Part shown: positions 9,701-17,783 of the stretch, piece after piece
How the letters are laid out: the number at the start of each line of letters is the position of its first letter
Position numbering within the stretch: the stretch's first letter is position 1
DNA from: a bacterium
Lineage (GTDB): Bacteria; Moduliflexota; Moduliflexia; Moduliflexales; JAUQPW01
Assembly (NCBI GenBank): GCA_030550175.1
Contig: JAUQPW010000023.1
Location: 1-55,178 of the forward strand
DNA: 55,178 nucleotides
Direction: 5' to 3'
Program-made: the position numbers and the translations under genes
The notes under the pieces: generated by a model
The model's database searches: none
Seen by the model: only the letters and a program-made list of their open reading frames with translations
What the model was told of the DNA's origin: nothing

Positions 9701-11293
9701 CTCGGCAAACCGACTTAATAACTTAATTTCATCTTCTCCAAACCTCCGCCCCTCTTCCAGATGACCCAAACCGATCACCCCTACCACTTGTGAGCCAGAT
9801 TTAAGCGGTACTCCGAGAGCGGCATGGAAAATATTAAATCTGGGCTCGGATAGACGACCTGACCAATTACGGTAATCATTGACGACTAAAGGTTGCCCGG
9901 TTTGCCAGACTTTTCCAATCACACCTTCCCCTGGCTTTAGTTGATAACCCAGGAACTTGCTATGATCAACCCCTACACTGACCTGAATCGTTATTTTATC
10001 CTCTCCAGGTTTAGCCAGGGCAATAAATCCTTGGGGCGTACCTATTAAGGCTGCTGCTCGCGCGATAATGGACTCAAGTAGATCGTTTAACTCCAGCCGA
10101 TTCATTAACCCCAACGTTGTCTCGTGAAGGGCAGTTAAGTATTCATTCTGCTGGTGTAACTTCTCCTCAACCCTTTTACGTTCGGCAATTTGCTCCTTCA
10201 GAATGGCATTGGCTTTTGAAAGCTCCGCGGTTCGCTCTTCAACCCGAAGTTCCAACTCATCATAGGCTTTTCTTAAGGCCTCCTCTGCATCCTTGCGTTC
10301 GGTGATGTCCTTCATAAAGCAATAATGACCCTTAAATTGCCCATTCCGATCCATGTTGCTGATCAAGGTAAGTTCTTTATAAAAAACAGAACCATCTTTA
10401 CGCAAACCTTTGGCCTCGACCTTTACCTTACCCTCCTTCAACAGGGTTTTCTGGACATCGAGCATTTTTTCAAGGTCATCGGGATGTACCGTTTTTTGCC
10501 ACTCCATACCGATCATTTCTTCAGGTTGATAGCCGGTGATGCTGGCATAAGCTTTGTTGACACTCACATAGCGCCCCTGGGCATCCAGTCGGGAAATTCC
10601 TTCCACAGCATTTTCGAGAACCGTATTCATTTCATGGAGTATCTCCTCAGTCCGCTTACGCTCGGCCAACTCCATTTGGGCTGAGGTAGATAGGTGTGCA
10701 TTATCCAGGGCTATTGAAGCCAGTTGGGCAAACCAACACAATACCGTAATCTCGTTATCTTCAAATTTCCGACCCTTTTCAAGATGGGTTAGACCGATCA
10801 CCCCCCGGACCTTCGACCCGGATTTAAGGGGTACAGCTACCGCTGCATGGAAAATGTCCAGACGAGGGTCTGGAAAACGACCTGACCAGGTACAATAGTC
10901 TTCTACCGCCAAAGGCTGCCCGGTTTGCCAGACTTTCCCTGCTAATCCTTCACCGGGCTTCAAACGAGAAACGATAAATTCGCTACAAGCTCCCACTCCT
11001 ACTTTTACTACCATTTCGGCTTCTCCAGGTTCAACCAAGAAAATATATCCATGTGATGTACCTACCAGAGCTCCAGCCCGTGTAACAATAGTTTCAAGCA
11101 AATCAGTTAACTCTAACCGATTCATTAACGCCAGGGCCGTTTCATGGAGCACGGTTAAATATTCATTCTGCTGGCGTAGCTTCTCCTCGGCTCGTGTACG
11201 ATGGGTTTCCGCTGCCTCCAGTTCTTTGATCCGTTGACGCAGTTCCCTTAATTCGCTTACGAGTTGTTCTCTGGTTTTATCTTCATCTCTCAC
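6782..11293 (-). CDS. Hybrid sensor histidine kinase (3 GAF, 4 PAS, HisKA, HATPase, receiver)
   Basis: Very large cytoplasmic signalling kinase, 1503 residues, with no membrane segment seen. Order with rough positions: coiled coil 1-40; GAF1 44-200; PAS1 218-330; coiled coil; GAF2 385-540; PAS2 564-678; GAF3 690-845; PAS3 868-978; PAS4 988-1111; HisKA 1120-1185 with GGIAHDFNN (phospho-His near 1141); HATPase 1230-1345 with FTTKPKGSGLGL; receiver 1377-1500 with DDEE and the phospho-acceptor in VVILDLTIPGG. The three GAF units are near copies of one another. The start is a GTG at 11293 after AAGGAAGGGG. The phosphate could pass from His to the fused receiver and on to an unlinked partner. The ligand and target are unknown. 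Confidence 0.92.
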   Translation of the reverse strand: MRDEDKTREQLVSELRELRQRIKELEAAETHRTRAEEKLRQQNEYLTVLHETALALMNRLELTDLLETIVTRAGALVGTSHGYIFLVEPGEAEMVVKVGVGACSEFIVSRLKPGEGLAGKVWQTGQPLAVEDYCTWSGRFPDPRLDIFHAAVAVPLKSGSKVRGVIGLTHLEKGRKFEDNEITVLCWFAQLASIALDNAHLSTSAQMELAERKRTEEILHEMNTVLENAVEGISRLDAQGRYVSVNKAYASITGYQPEEMIGMEWQKTVHPDDLEKMLDVQKTLLKEGKVKVEAKGLRKDGSVFYKELTLISNMDRNGQFKGHYCFMKDITERKDAEEALRKAYDELELRVEERTAELSKANAILKEQIAERKRVEEKLHQQNEYLTALHETTLGLMNRLELNDLLESIIARAAALIGTPQGFIALAKPGEDKITIQVSVGVDHSKFLGYQLKPGEGVIGKVWQTGQPLVVNDYRNWSGRLSEPRFNIFHAALGVPLKSGSQVVGVIGLGHLEEGRRFGEDEIKLLSRFAELASIALDNARLYTAAQQELAERKHVEEALRKQQEEQQIIFDSVPAMIWYKDKENRILRVNKPAAESTGLPVKEIEGKSAYELYPEEATQYYKDDLEVLNSGRPKFGIIEQLQTASGEKRWLQTDKIPYRDEKGNIVGVIVFARDITERKQVEEKLRQQNEYLTVLHETTLALMNRLELDDLLQAIVVRAGALVGTSHGFIRLIEQGETETVGKVGIGAFSPFIGQRRKLDEGLGGKVLQTGQILTVEDYKTWPHRLPDPRLDVFHAMIGIPLKSGSQVIGVIGLAYLEEGRRFGDNEIMILSRFAELASIALDNARLYAAVQQELMGRKRAEEALGQSEERYRAVVEQITEGIVLCDVQTKRVLESNAAFQNLLGYTAAEMLDLTLYDFIAHDRESIDRNIQRILVEKHYFAGERLYRRKDGSLIYVESSADLISYNKREVLCVVIRDITQRKKTEEVLAAEKERLAVTLRSIGDGVITTDTEGKIVLLNKVAEALTGWTQEEALGKPLDEVFHIVYEKTRERCENIVEKVLKTNGIVGLASHTALITREGMERIISSSGAPIRGKDGKIIGVVLVFRDITERRKLEGELLKAQKLESIGVLAGGIAHDFNNILTAILLNISLAKMETKPESDLFRRLIEAEKASLRAKDLTQQLLTFSKGGAPIKKTASIVELIKDSANFALRGSNVRCEFSITEDLWPVEVDEGQMSQVIHNLVLNAQQAMPGGGMIQVQAENKIIDSERGKDLPLPVGRYIKLSITDEGIGIPEEHLPKIFDPYFTTKPKGSGLGLATTYSIIKKHAGYIEVESKVGVGTTFYIYLPASKKEILTQEDRIKQDPKDQIKVSKGRVLIMDDEEMIREAVCQMLNEMGYEVEAARDGVEVIELYRRAKESNRPFQVVILDLTIPGGMGGKETMKRLTDLDPGIKVIVSSGYSNDPVMSEYQHYGFRGVITKPYQIEELNKTLQDIIMETNP

Positions 11294-11574
11294 TTTTTAT
11301 CCCCTTCCTTCCTTAAAGGGCGGTCTCTCACAGCATGAAAATATAATCAAAAAACAAGGAGGTTATAAAGAGAAACTGCCCAACCTTTAAATTTTTTAAT
11401 ATCATGTACGTAGAGTCTCAAAATGTCAAAATAAAATTATTAGGAAGGGGTTTTTTCTTTATCCGAGGCAAGATGGGAGGATGCTTTCCCGCTCTTTTGT
11501 TTTCAAACATAAAGTAAATAGACTATAAAGAGGGTTCTTTTTTTAGGGATATCTTTTTTTGATTTTGGGTTGTT

Positions 11575-11658
11575 CCCCGTTCGTCCTGAACCCGGTCTAA
11601 GGACGAATTCCCAGCCAGAAGCCGAGAGTTATCCTTCAACAAGTTCAGGACGAAGGGG
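11575..11658. repeat. Interrupted inverted repeat (family B, TTCGTCCTGAAC type)
   Basis: CCCCGTTCGTCCTGAAC (11575-11591) pairs with GTTCAGGACGAAGGGG (11643-11658) across about 50 nt. The right arm is preceded by CCTTCAACAA, close to the CCTTCGACAGG loop of the hairpin at 1341-1395. This looks like a common bacterial palindrome that has taken an insertion in its loop. Confidence 0.5.
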
Positions 11659-11740
11659 ACGAAGGCGGAGAAAACTCGCAAACCATCTGCCTCAAAAAAA
11701 TATCCTCTTAAGCCTGCGGAGGGTTAGGGGATGTTTAAAT

Positions 11741-11785
11741 AGAAAAAGGCTACCCTACTAAACTGGTACGGATACTTCTCAAAGG
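11741..11785. repeat. Solo end of MITE-like repeat (family C)
   Basis: Read on the minus strand, this segment contains GTATCCGTACCAGTTTAGTA, followed by GGGTAGCCTTTTTCT. It closely matches the left end of the element at 54919-55055 (GTATCCATATCAATTTAGTA, then GGTGGAAAAAGA). No matching opposite end is seen nearby, so it is a remnant or solo end. A weaker relative may lie at 3093-3125. Confidence 0.5.
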
Positions 11786-11833
11786 AGTAGAAGGGACCTC
11801 CCAGGAAGGACAGGTCATAAGGGGAAACTCCTT

Positions 11834-13294
11834 TTATCCCCAATTTAACAAAGGATATCTTTTGATGACGTCTGCTTCTCTTCTTATACGGTCTGTCCAG
11901 AAGACTTGACCCGGTCGCTGAAAGAGATCCCGAAGGTGATTTCGATCAAAATTATCCAGCTGATCCTGGGTTTCAAGATAAATATCCATAGCATATCTAA
12001 GCAACTTGCCCCCATGCCGACCCAATACAACATAAGGAGCCACCTGCGTTTCTCGATTCCTTTGGGTAAGTATGGCCAATACGGCCCAAGGGTTTTTGTC
12101 ATCTTCGTCTTTGGATACCCTCTCCCGGGCAACCGTAATCAAGACCTCTAATGCCCGGGCTTCAAAGGCAGCCCAGTCTTCATTTACCCGTTTGGTAGCT
12201 GCTGTGCCGTATCTGCTTAGCGATCTAACAATTTGAAGAAGTAGGGCCTTAAGTTCTTTCAACAAATCATCGGCCTGGGCTATCTTTGTTTTATCAAAAA
12301 ATCCATTCTGCTCTTCCTTCCGGATATCAATGGATAGCAAGGGATCTGTCCCGATCTCGACGTATCGCTTGAATAGCCCGGGGAATTGGACATTTCCAAG
12401 AACATTGTTGCTGGTACCCAGATTAAATTGCCTCTTGGCTTCTCGATTTAAAAAATCAACGTCAGATTGAAGCTGATCTAGATCCTTTGCCAGATCTTTA
12501 AGCTCTACTTCTACTTTACCCCACAAGATTCGTGGATCTGCAACCGGGAGTCTTTGTTCAAGTGATCCTTCTTGTAATCCGTAATACAGATTTAAAACCC
12601 CTAATACATCGGTTTTATCTTCATTGCCTACCCTACGCTGACTCATTCCAGCCAGCAAAAGATTCACCACGGAGAACAGACTTACCGCCTGGTTTGCTTC
12701 TTCAATACTAATGGGAGATTCAATACTGAATCTGGCATCATCTAACCGGTCCAGGAAGTCTTTGACAACATTCAAGGAGAAATCAATTCCATCGGTTTTG
12801 ATTCCTGAGATAACGGCTACGTTTCGAGCTGCCAGATATTGATTGCCCTGGACACGTACCGTATAAATCCCTGCCGGCAGATTCGCAAGGGTATAATCCC
12901 CATTCGCATCCGTTTTTGTTGATCCGATAATCTGCTCCTGGGCATCTACAACCTCTACCACAGCCTGTGCCACGGGCACACCCTTTTCATTGGTTACATG
13001 ACCTGATATTGAACCGGTCTGTACGACCTGGGCTGCCTCCAGTTTGAAGTTGATACGGGCAGTATCCTGCCCTTCCTTTACCTCAACTTCCATCCCTCCA
13101 GGACTTTTAAATCCTGTGGCCTGAACGTTAACCGTATATTTTCCAGGAGCTAGGTTGGGAATAGCATATTTACCGTTAATATCTGTCAATACCTCGGCGG
13201 ATGCAGCTCCTGCAACATCCTTTACGCTTACCTTAGCCTTCTCGATCCCTCTGCTACTTGTATCTAAGACCTGACCTGAAATCGAACCTGGCAT
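11834..13294 (-). CDS. Injection-system-associated protein with two carboxypeptidase-regulatory-like domains
   Basis: 486 residues, last gene of the minus-strand injection-system block. Residues of about 3-78 and 92-168 are two CarboxypepD-regulatory-like (transthyretin-like beta-sandwich) domains. Each has GSISG at the start, a DxNGxY motif (DINGKYAIPNL; DANGDYTLANL), then GxYTV. The rest (about 175-486) is mainly helical and not recognised. No signal peptide is seen, which fits a particle component assembled in the cytoplasm. A good ribosome-binding site (AAGGAGG) lies inside the end of the upstream gene, whose stop almost touches this ATG, so the two are translationally linked. A role as an outer fibre, receptor-binding or surface-decoration protein is inferred from the domains and position. 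Confidence 0.75.
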   Translation of the reverse strand: MPGSISGQVLDTSSRGIEKAKVSVKDVAGAASAEVLTDINGKYAIPNLAPGKYTVNVQATGFKSPGGMEVEVKEGQDTARINFKLEAAQVVQTGSISGHVTNEKGVPVAQAVVEVVDAQEQIIGSTKTDANGDYTLANLPAGIYTVRVQGNQYLAARNVAVISGIKTDGIDFSLNVVKDFLDRLDDARFSIESPISIEEANQAVSLFSVVNLLLAGMSQRRVGNEDKTDVLGVLNLYYGLQEGSLEQRLPVADPRILWGKVEVELKDLAKDLDQLQSDVDFLNREAKRQFNLGTSNNVLGNVQFPGLFKRYVEIGTDPLLSIDIRKEEQNGFFDKTKIAQADDLLKELKALLLQIVRSLSRYGTAATKRVNEDWAAFEARALEVLITVARERVSKDEDDKNPWAVLAILTQRNRETQVAPYVVLGRHGGKLLRYAMDIYLETQDQLDNFDRNHLRDLFQRPGQVFWTDRIRREADVIKRYPLLNWG

Positions 13295-13295
13295 T

Positions 13296-14630
13296 TTACA
13301 TATCCTCCTTTTCGGGTAACTCCCCTAACGCCTTCCACGCCAGGAGTGTCTCCCAGGTAAAATTAAGTTTTTGGGTTTCAAGTTTTTGAATAATCTCCTC
13401 CGTAATCCCCCCCTTCCACAACAGCTTACAGGCAATTCTGAATCCAGGCTTTTCTCCTTTGTCTATCCGGACAAGAAATTGTAAGCCCTCGTTTTCCGAT
13501 TTTGTTAGAAGAGAACCCAAAGGTAAAGAAGCAACTCCGAGTTCCGTTAACAGGGAAAGCCTCCCCCCTATGCTCTCCCATCTAAAACTCGGGTAATACT
13601 GGATCTTTGAAAGACCAAACTGTGTAACCTCTGAATCGATAAAAGTGACTTCTCCCTGGGCGGTAGACTGAAGTTCTGATTTTACCTCCGACGGAGTTTT
13701 CGCTTCGGTTGGCTGGACTTCCGGCAAAGCGTGATCTTCCAGGGACCTGTAGTTAGCAGAAATAAGAGTTTGACAGGAGAGGCTGGAGATGGGGAAATCT
13801 AACAGGACCTCTTTTTCAATTAAAGTAAAAAGCAACTCCGGGCTCTGGAAACGGTCTTCACCGTTCAATTTCTTTTTAAGCGGTTCTAAAAGGACCGAAC
13901 CTACTTCGAAGTCTGCACCTAAGCGTTCAATGCCTTGTCGAACCCGTAACCCCCACGATATTCGCCCAGAGGGTGGCTTTTCGGATAAAGAACTTTCTAC
14001 CCCTTCCCGGACCATAACACCCTCTGCGGCGGATGCCGAAGAATCTTTTTCTTTTAAAGGTGTTCCCGGTTCTTCAGGGTTCTTATCCTTCTCGGATTCC
14101 TTTGTAATCTCCCGATCCCGGGATTCGGTCTTCCCATTTGGGACTTCTTTTGATACTTCGGTCTGCTCTGTAGGAAGAAGATTGAGGATTCGAAAAGTTT
14201 CCTCTCCTTCCGTTAGTTTGATCAGTTTGGCGATGGGAATTAAATTTTCTCTGGATTCCGGCAGGGTTGCACGTAACAGGACCGAGCAATTATCCCATAT
14301 CAGAGTAAATTGTCCTTCAACCTGACCTCCTTCAACCTGATCATATTTGATACAGACATATTGAGAATCTTCTTCAGGCTTGAAAACTACTTCCACATCC
14401 TTGGGCTCGTCGCAGACGATGCGATTCCCCTGGAAATCAAAAGCCAATCCCGGTTGAACGGTAATGGTATGAGCATCCCGAGGTATGATCTTAAAGCCGT
14501 AGTAAACTTTTCCGAGTCCCAAAATTTCTCGGATATCCTGGAGAGCCGAGTGGAAAGACCCCTGTAGATGGTCCATATGTTCCGTGGTAATCCGCAAACC
14601 ATCAAAAACCCGAATTTGTCTTGGTCTCAT
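13296..14630 (-). CDS. Fibre- or baseplate-associated protein of the injection system (unrecognised family)
   Basis: 444 residues. The N-terminal 130 residues (FDGLRITTEHMDHLQ, then TITVQPGLAFDFQGNRIVC) look like the beta-rich attachment domains seen at the start of phage tail-fibre and baseplate-periphery proteins. A charged, low-complexity linker with many Lys, Glu, Ser and Pro follows at about 160-225. The C-terminal half has a possible repeated unit: RISWGLRVRQGIERLG and LLEPLKKKL are echoed by LLTELGVASLPLGSLLTK. No signal peptide. It is followed at once by the 486-residue gene, with which it appears co-translated. I do not recognise a defined family; a fibre or adaptor role is inferred from location downstream of the tail protein I-like gene. 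Confidence 0.65.
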   Translation of the reverse strand: MRPRQIRVFDGLRITTEHMDHLQGSFHSALQDIREILGLGKVYYGFKIIPRDAHTITVQPGLAFDFQGNRIVCDEPKDVEVVFKPEEDSQYVCIKYDQVEGGQVEGQFTLIWDNCSVLLRATLPESRENLIPIAKLIKLTEGEETFRILNLLPTEQTEVSKEVPNGKTESRDREITKESEKDKNPEEPGTPLKEKDSSASAAEGVMVREGVESSLSEKPPSGRISWGLRVRQGIERLGADFEVGSVLLEPLKKKLNGEDRFQSPELLFTLIEKEVLLDFPISSLSCQTLISANYRSLEDHALPEVQPTEAKTPSEVKSELQSTAQGEVTFIDSEVTQFGLSKIQYYPSFRWESIGGRLSLLTELGVASLPLGSLLTKSENEGLQFLVRIDKGEKPGFRIACKLLWKGGITEEIIQKLETQKLNFTWETLLAWKALGELPEKEDM

Positions 14631-14743
14631 AATAAACTTTCCTAACCCTTCGGGTCACCTTATCCTAGGAAGATAAAGTGACCTTAGACTTTGGACTCTC
14701 GCATAAGAAACTCATCCATCTCGAATAAATTCCCAGCTTTGCC

Positions 14744-16156
14744 CTAACGATGATATTCCTGAATTACATTGGCAAGGCTTAGAGTTCCCCTGGCATGGGA
14801 TTTAACCCTAAGGCCTACTTGTTGAAGGTTATAGTCTTCGACATCAAAAGAAATGGTTTGTGCTCCGGGTTTAGAATCGATCCATTGCCACCTCTGGGTT
14901 CCTTCAATACCGATTTCGATAGCTGCCGTTTGATTGTCGATCCCAGGGAGATAAACCAATCGGAGCCATGCCGTACAGGTTGGATCCGACAGACCCCGTA
15001 GGGATTTCCAGAGACGTCCGCCCCGATTAACAAGGATTTGCTGAAGATAACCCTCCGTCTGGGTTTGAAGGGCCAGTCGAACCTTCCCCTGGATTCCTTT
15101 GATTACTATCCAATAGGGAGTTTGGGCTTTCAAGTCCACAGGGGCTTCAAAGCCGGTAAAAATCCATTCCGGGCTTCCGTTCTTTCCGGTAGGGGCCAGC
15201 GTCTGTTTCGACTTTGCCAAGGGGGCTTCTGAGGAAGGAAATCCATTTGTGTCGTTTTGAATAGCGACGTACAATTCTGCCTCGGCGTTCATTTGAAAAA
15301 GTCCGGTCACTCCTACCCCCTGGATAGGGGTTTCCAACATAAATCGTTGGGCCAGGGAATAATCTCCACTTATTGTGGCAAATTCTTTCCCATCATGGTT
15401 CTCAACGTTTCCAAGTAACCTTTCCGGACCAAATTCACCACCAATATCCATCTCTATCTTTCTGATCTTGCGGCCCATGGGATCGGATATAGGATCTAGA
15501 AGGATTTTCTCACTCATTCCATAACTCAAGGGCAGGTTTCGGTCAAATCGAATGGTGTCGTCTAAAGGATTCTTCCAGGTTTGGGTCTGTAACAGAGAAT
15601 AATCCAGACCGGCTTTGTCAATATCGATTTTGACCTTCCCACGGGTATCCGATTTGATAAGGAACCGAAGGATAACCTGACCGTTCTCGGGTTGTATTTT
15701 ATCTAGATAGGCATTGACTTGTTTTGCAAAATCAGGCAGGGTATACTGATCGTTGACCAGTCCACCTGCAAAGGTCCAGAATACTTCTCCCTGATCCAAT
15801 CTCAGTGAGACATTTCGAGGACGTGTAGGCATATCGACTTCCAACCGATAAGTCTCCTTTTGACCTTCATCCTTTTTCACACCCACGGTCGTTTGTTCTG
15901 GTCTTACAGGAGAGGTATCTTCGGCGACCTGAAGGGTGGCACTGATTTTTTTAACATCGGCATTGACAGGCAAATCCGATAACGGAACGAGAACTTCGGT
16001 TTCTTCCCCGGGTTTTAAGGGAACAAACTCCTTCTCTAAACCCAGGATGGTTTCAACAGAAAGCTTATCAGGGCGAAAGAGATACGCCTCCTGAAAGGCC
16101 AGGCCTCGTTCACCTTTAATCCCTACATTTATTAAATGGGGAAGTTTAAATTCCAT
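14744..16156 (-). CDS. Unknown beta-rich protein of the injection-system block
   Basis: 470 residues, not recognised. The sequence is rich in alternating polar and hydrophobic stretches (ATLQVAEDTSPV; EMDIGGEFGPERLL; TAWLRLVYLPGIDNQTAA; ISFDVEDYNLQQVGLRVK), which suggests several beta-sandwich or jelly-roll modules such as carbohydrate-binding folds. No signal peptide or membrane segment is seen. The gene begins 7 bp before the stop-proximal end of its upstream neighbour (stop at 16163), so it belongs to the same transcript; a 113-bp gap follows it. Its place among late genes after the baseplate suggests an external or fibre component. The function is unknown. Confidence 0.6.
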   Translation of the reverse strand: MEFKLPHLINVGIKGERGLAFQEAYLFRPDKLSVETILGLEKEFVPLKPGEETEVLVPLSDLPVNADVKKISATLQVAEDTSPVRPEQTTVGVKKDEGQKETYRLEVDMPTRPRNVSLRLDQGEVFWTFAGGLVNDQYTLPDFAKQVNAYLDKIQPENGQVILRFLIKSDTRGKVKIDIDKAGLDYSLLQTQTWKNPLDDTIRFDRNLPLSYGMSEKILLDPISDPMGRKIRKIEMDIGGEFGPERLLGNVENHDGKEFATISGDYSLAQRFMLETPIQGVGVTGLFQMNAEAELYVAIQNDTNGFPSSEAPLAKSKQTLAPTGKNGSPEWIFTGFEAPVDLKAQTPYWIVIKGIQGKVRLALQTQTEGYLQQILVNRGGRLWKSLRGLSDPTCTAWLRLVYLPGIDNQTAAIEIGIEGTQRWQWIDSKPGAQTISFDVEDYNLQQVGLRVKSHARGTLSLANVIQEYHR

Positions 16157-16162
16157 AACCTC

Positions 16163-17020
16163 TCATCTTAACCTTTGGGCGGCAGTCTTGGGAACCTTAT
16201 ATCCCTGATAGCTGACCAGTTCTCCTAAAATAGATTGGAGGACTTCCTCCACCTTTACAACATCCTGGTGTTCCACGGCCACAAGAATCAAATAAGGAGG
16301 TTCCAGAGGGGTCCCGGGAGGCGGATACTGCCAGACAATACGGCGATTTTCCAGGAGGTCTTTGTCGGTTGTTTGGGGCGTATTTTCTATACGTATCTCC
16401 TCATCCAGTTCCGGATCATTTAAGATGGCGATGGAAACGATATGATCCATCACCTCCAATTTGTTACGATCCATATTAAACGCTTCGGCGAAATCTTGTT
16501 TAGTCGTATCGGTCCAGTCTTTGGCCAGCTCATTGAGGACTTCTCCGACCTTAACTTTACGTTCCAAATAATTCATCAGACCACCCGCCGCGATATTTTT
16601 GTTTATAATCGTATTAATGGCTTCCGTCACAGTGGCCGGGTTTGCCATGTTAAGATGTTCAATCGCCCCTCGGGCCAATTGAGTTGTTGTCTTAGGTAAG
16701 AGAAGTGGCGGCAGAAACGGTAACAGAATATCCGGCCTGACAAAGGTTGCCGCGGGTAATTTTGTAGCAACCGCCGTTACCAAAGGTTGGGTCGAAGAGA
16801 GGGCTTCTTTAGCAGGTTGGGTTAAAAGCTCTGGAATAAAAGCTGTAGCTGCCGGACTCCCGGCAGTTACCCCGGTCAAAGGTTGGGTCGGTTGTGGAAT
16901 TACCCGAGTCGTTTCAAACGATTTTGGAGAAGACAGGGTCATGGCTGCACCAGGTTGGCTCCCTAGCCTTCCTTCCCCTTTTGAATTCTTAAAACTATTA
17001 AGATTCGCACTAATGGCCAT
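16163..17020 (-). CDS. Unknown 285-residue protein of the injection-system block
   Basis: Not recognised. Residues 1-110 are low-complexity, rich in Ser, Thr, Pro and Ala, with a repeated TQP-type motif (IPQPTQPLTG; LLTQPAKEAL; SSTQPLVTAV), and are probably disordered. Residues 115-285 look folded and mixed alpha/beta (NAMANPATVTEAINT-like helices, then IRIENTPQTT and PYLILVAVEHQDVVKVEEVL). The ending YLILVAVEHQDVVKVEEVLQ resembles a ferredoxin-like strand-helix unit. The Shine-Dalgarno aaaggag precedes the ATG at 17020. The disordered N-terminus resembles that of the next gene upstream (17043-17756), which may point to a common anchoring or assembly role. The function is not assigned. Confidence 0.6.
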   Translation of the reverse strand: MAISANLNSFKNSKGEGRLGSQPGAAMTLSSPKSFETTRVIPQPTQPLTGVTAGSPAATAFIPELLTQPAKEALSSTQPLVTAVATKLPAATFVRPDILLPFLPPLLLPKTTTQLARGAIEHLNMANPATVTEAINTIINKNIAAGGLMNYLERKVKVGEVLNELAKDWTDTTKQDFAEAFNMDRNKLEVMDHIVSIAILNDPELDEEIRIENTPQTTDKDLLENRRIVWQYPPPGTPLEPPYLILVAVEHQDVVKVEEVLQSILGELVSYQGYKVPKTAAQRLR

Positions 17021-17042
17021 TTTATAACTCCTTTCTAATTTT

Positions 17043-17756
17043 TTATTTTGAAAGTACCTGTTTAGCTTCGGCCAGAGAAAGCCCGATCAGTTGGGAAGTA
17101 TTCATAGGAGTCATCGGAAAGGTAATATCTCCTAGGATCGCGCGTAATCTTTCTGAAGCTTCCCGGTAGGTTAATCCTAACAGATTGGGTGCAAAACGAC
17201 GGGTTTCAATCGCTTCGGTCAAGATAATGATAACCCTTCGCTCGCCCGGTATCACCGGCATAACCTGAAGGACCTTACGGTTATCCAACGACGTGTCATG
17301 GGGGTTTTCTATCTCTGTACCAAAGACGGTTAGGACTTTGTGAATCTCATACTGCTGAGAGATTAATGCCAATCTGGCCTCCTTGAAACTGCGACCGAAC
17401 AGGGTGCTGGAGAGCAAAAACATATCATAAAGGATTTTGAGACTTTGGGATAACTTCTTGAAATCATCGGCTTTAATTCGATCTCCCGGGGATGGGAACG
17501 GGAGGTCCTGAAAAGTATTACTTCCGGGCACCACCGGTAGGGGTGCAAGAGGTTCCATCCCCTCACCCCCTCGTTCCTTCTCTCCTAAGCTGGGAGAGGG
17601 GGAAGGAGGGTGAGGGAATGTAGCACCCACAGGGGTTTCAGTCGGGGATTTCAAGGGTGCTTCGCCTGGGCCGGGCTTCAAAAAAGTTGCGCCGGTACTC
17701 ACCGATTGGACGGTTTTTAATTTTTCGATGCCAATCTTAAATTTTTCATCGGGCAT
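17043..17756 (-). CDS. Injection-system protein with PASTA-like C-terminus and an in-gene repeat insertion
   Basis: 237 residues. The N-terminal 80 residues are proline-rich and apparently disordered. The middle (about 88-185) is a folded region (KKLSQSLKILYDMFLLSS, then RRVIIILTEAIETRRF). The last 50 residues hold two PASTA-like motifs, NLLGLTYREASERLRA and QLIGLSLAEAKQVL, the sort of short beta-alpha unit that binds peptidoglycan or sits on spikes in other proteins. Residues 48-66 (HPPSPSPSLGEKERGGEG) are encoded by a GC-rich palindrome (17559-17616) of the dispersed type found in gaps elsewhere in this window, so a mobile repeat has evidently been taken into the reading frame. No signal peptide. 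The function is unknown. Confidence 0.65.
   Translation of the reverse strand: MPDEKFKIGIEKLKTVQSVSTGATFLKPGPGEAPLKSPTETPVGATFPHPPSPSPSLGEKERGGEGMEPLAPLPVVPGSNTFQDLPFPSPGDRIKADDFKKLSQSLKILYDMFLLSSTLFGRSFKEARLALISQQYEIHKVLTVFGTEIENPHDTSLDNRKVLQVMPVIPGERRVIIILTEAIETRRFAPNLLGLTYREASERLRAILGDITFPMTPMNTSQLIGLSLAEAKQVLSK
17559..17616. repeat. Family A palindrome inside a coding region
   Basis: CCCCTCACCCCC (17559-17570) at one end and GGAGGGTGAGGG (17605-17616) at the other, with CTTCTCTCC-taagct-GGGAGAGGGGG at the centre, form a near-perfect palindrome. It is the same type as 38991-39053 (CCCTCACCCCCCTCGCTTTC...) and 50560-50620. It is read through in frame in the 237-residue gene. Confidence 0.75.
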
Positions 17757-17783
17757 GGAATGACCTCCATGATTTAATGGCGA

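Larger units (their letters stand above)
11294..11833. other. Intergenic region between sensor kinase and injection-system block
   Basis: 540 bp without a convincing gene. An AT-rich stretch (11294-11570) upstream of the kinase should contain its promoter, but I found no good match. Then come a split inverted repeat (11575-11591 with 11643-11658) and one end of the MITE-like family C (11741-11785). The gap separates the 3' end of the injection-system genes from the 5' end of the kinase. Confidence 0.5.

Noticed and set aside
13789..14325. Plus-strand frame of 178 codons opposite the fibre-like gene
   Set aside because: Shadow of the minus-strand frame, which has gene context and a coupled neighbour.
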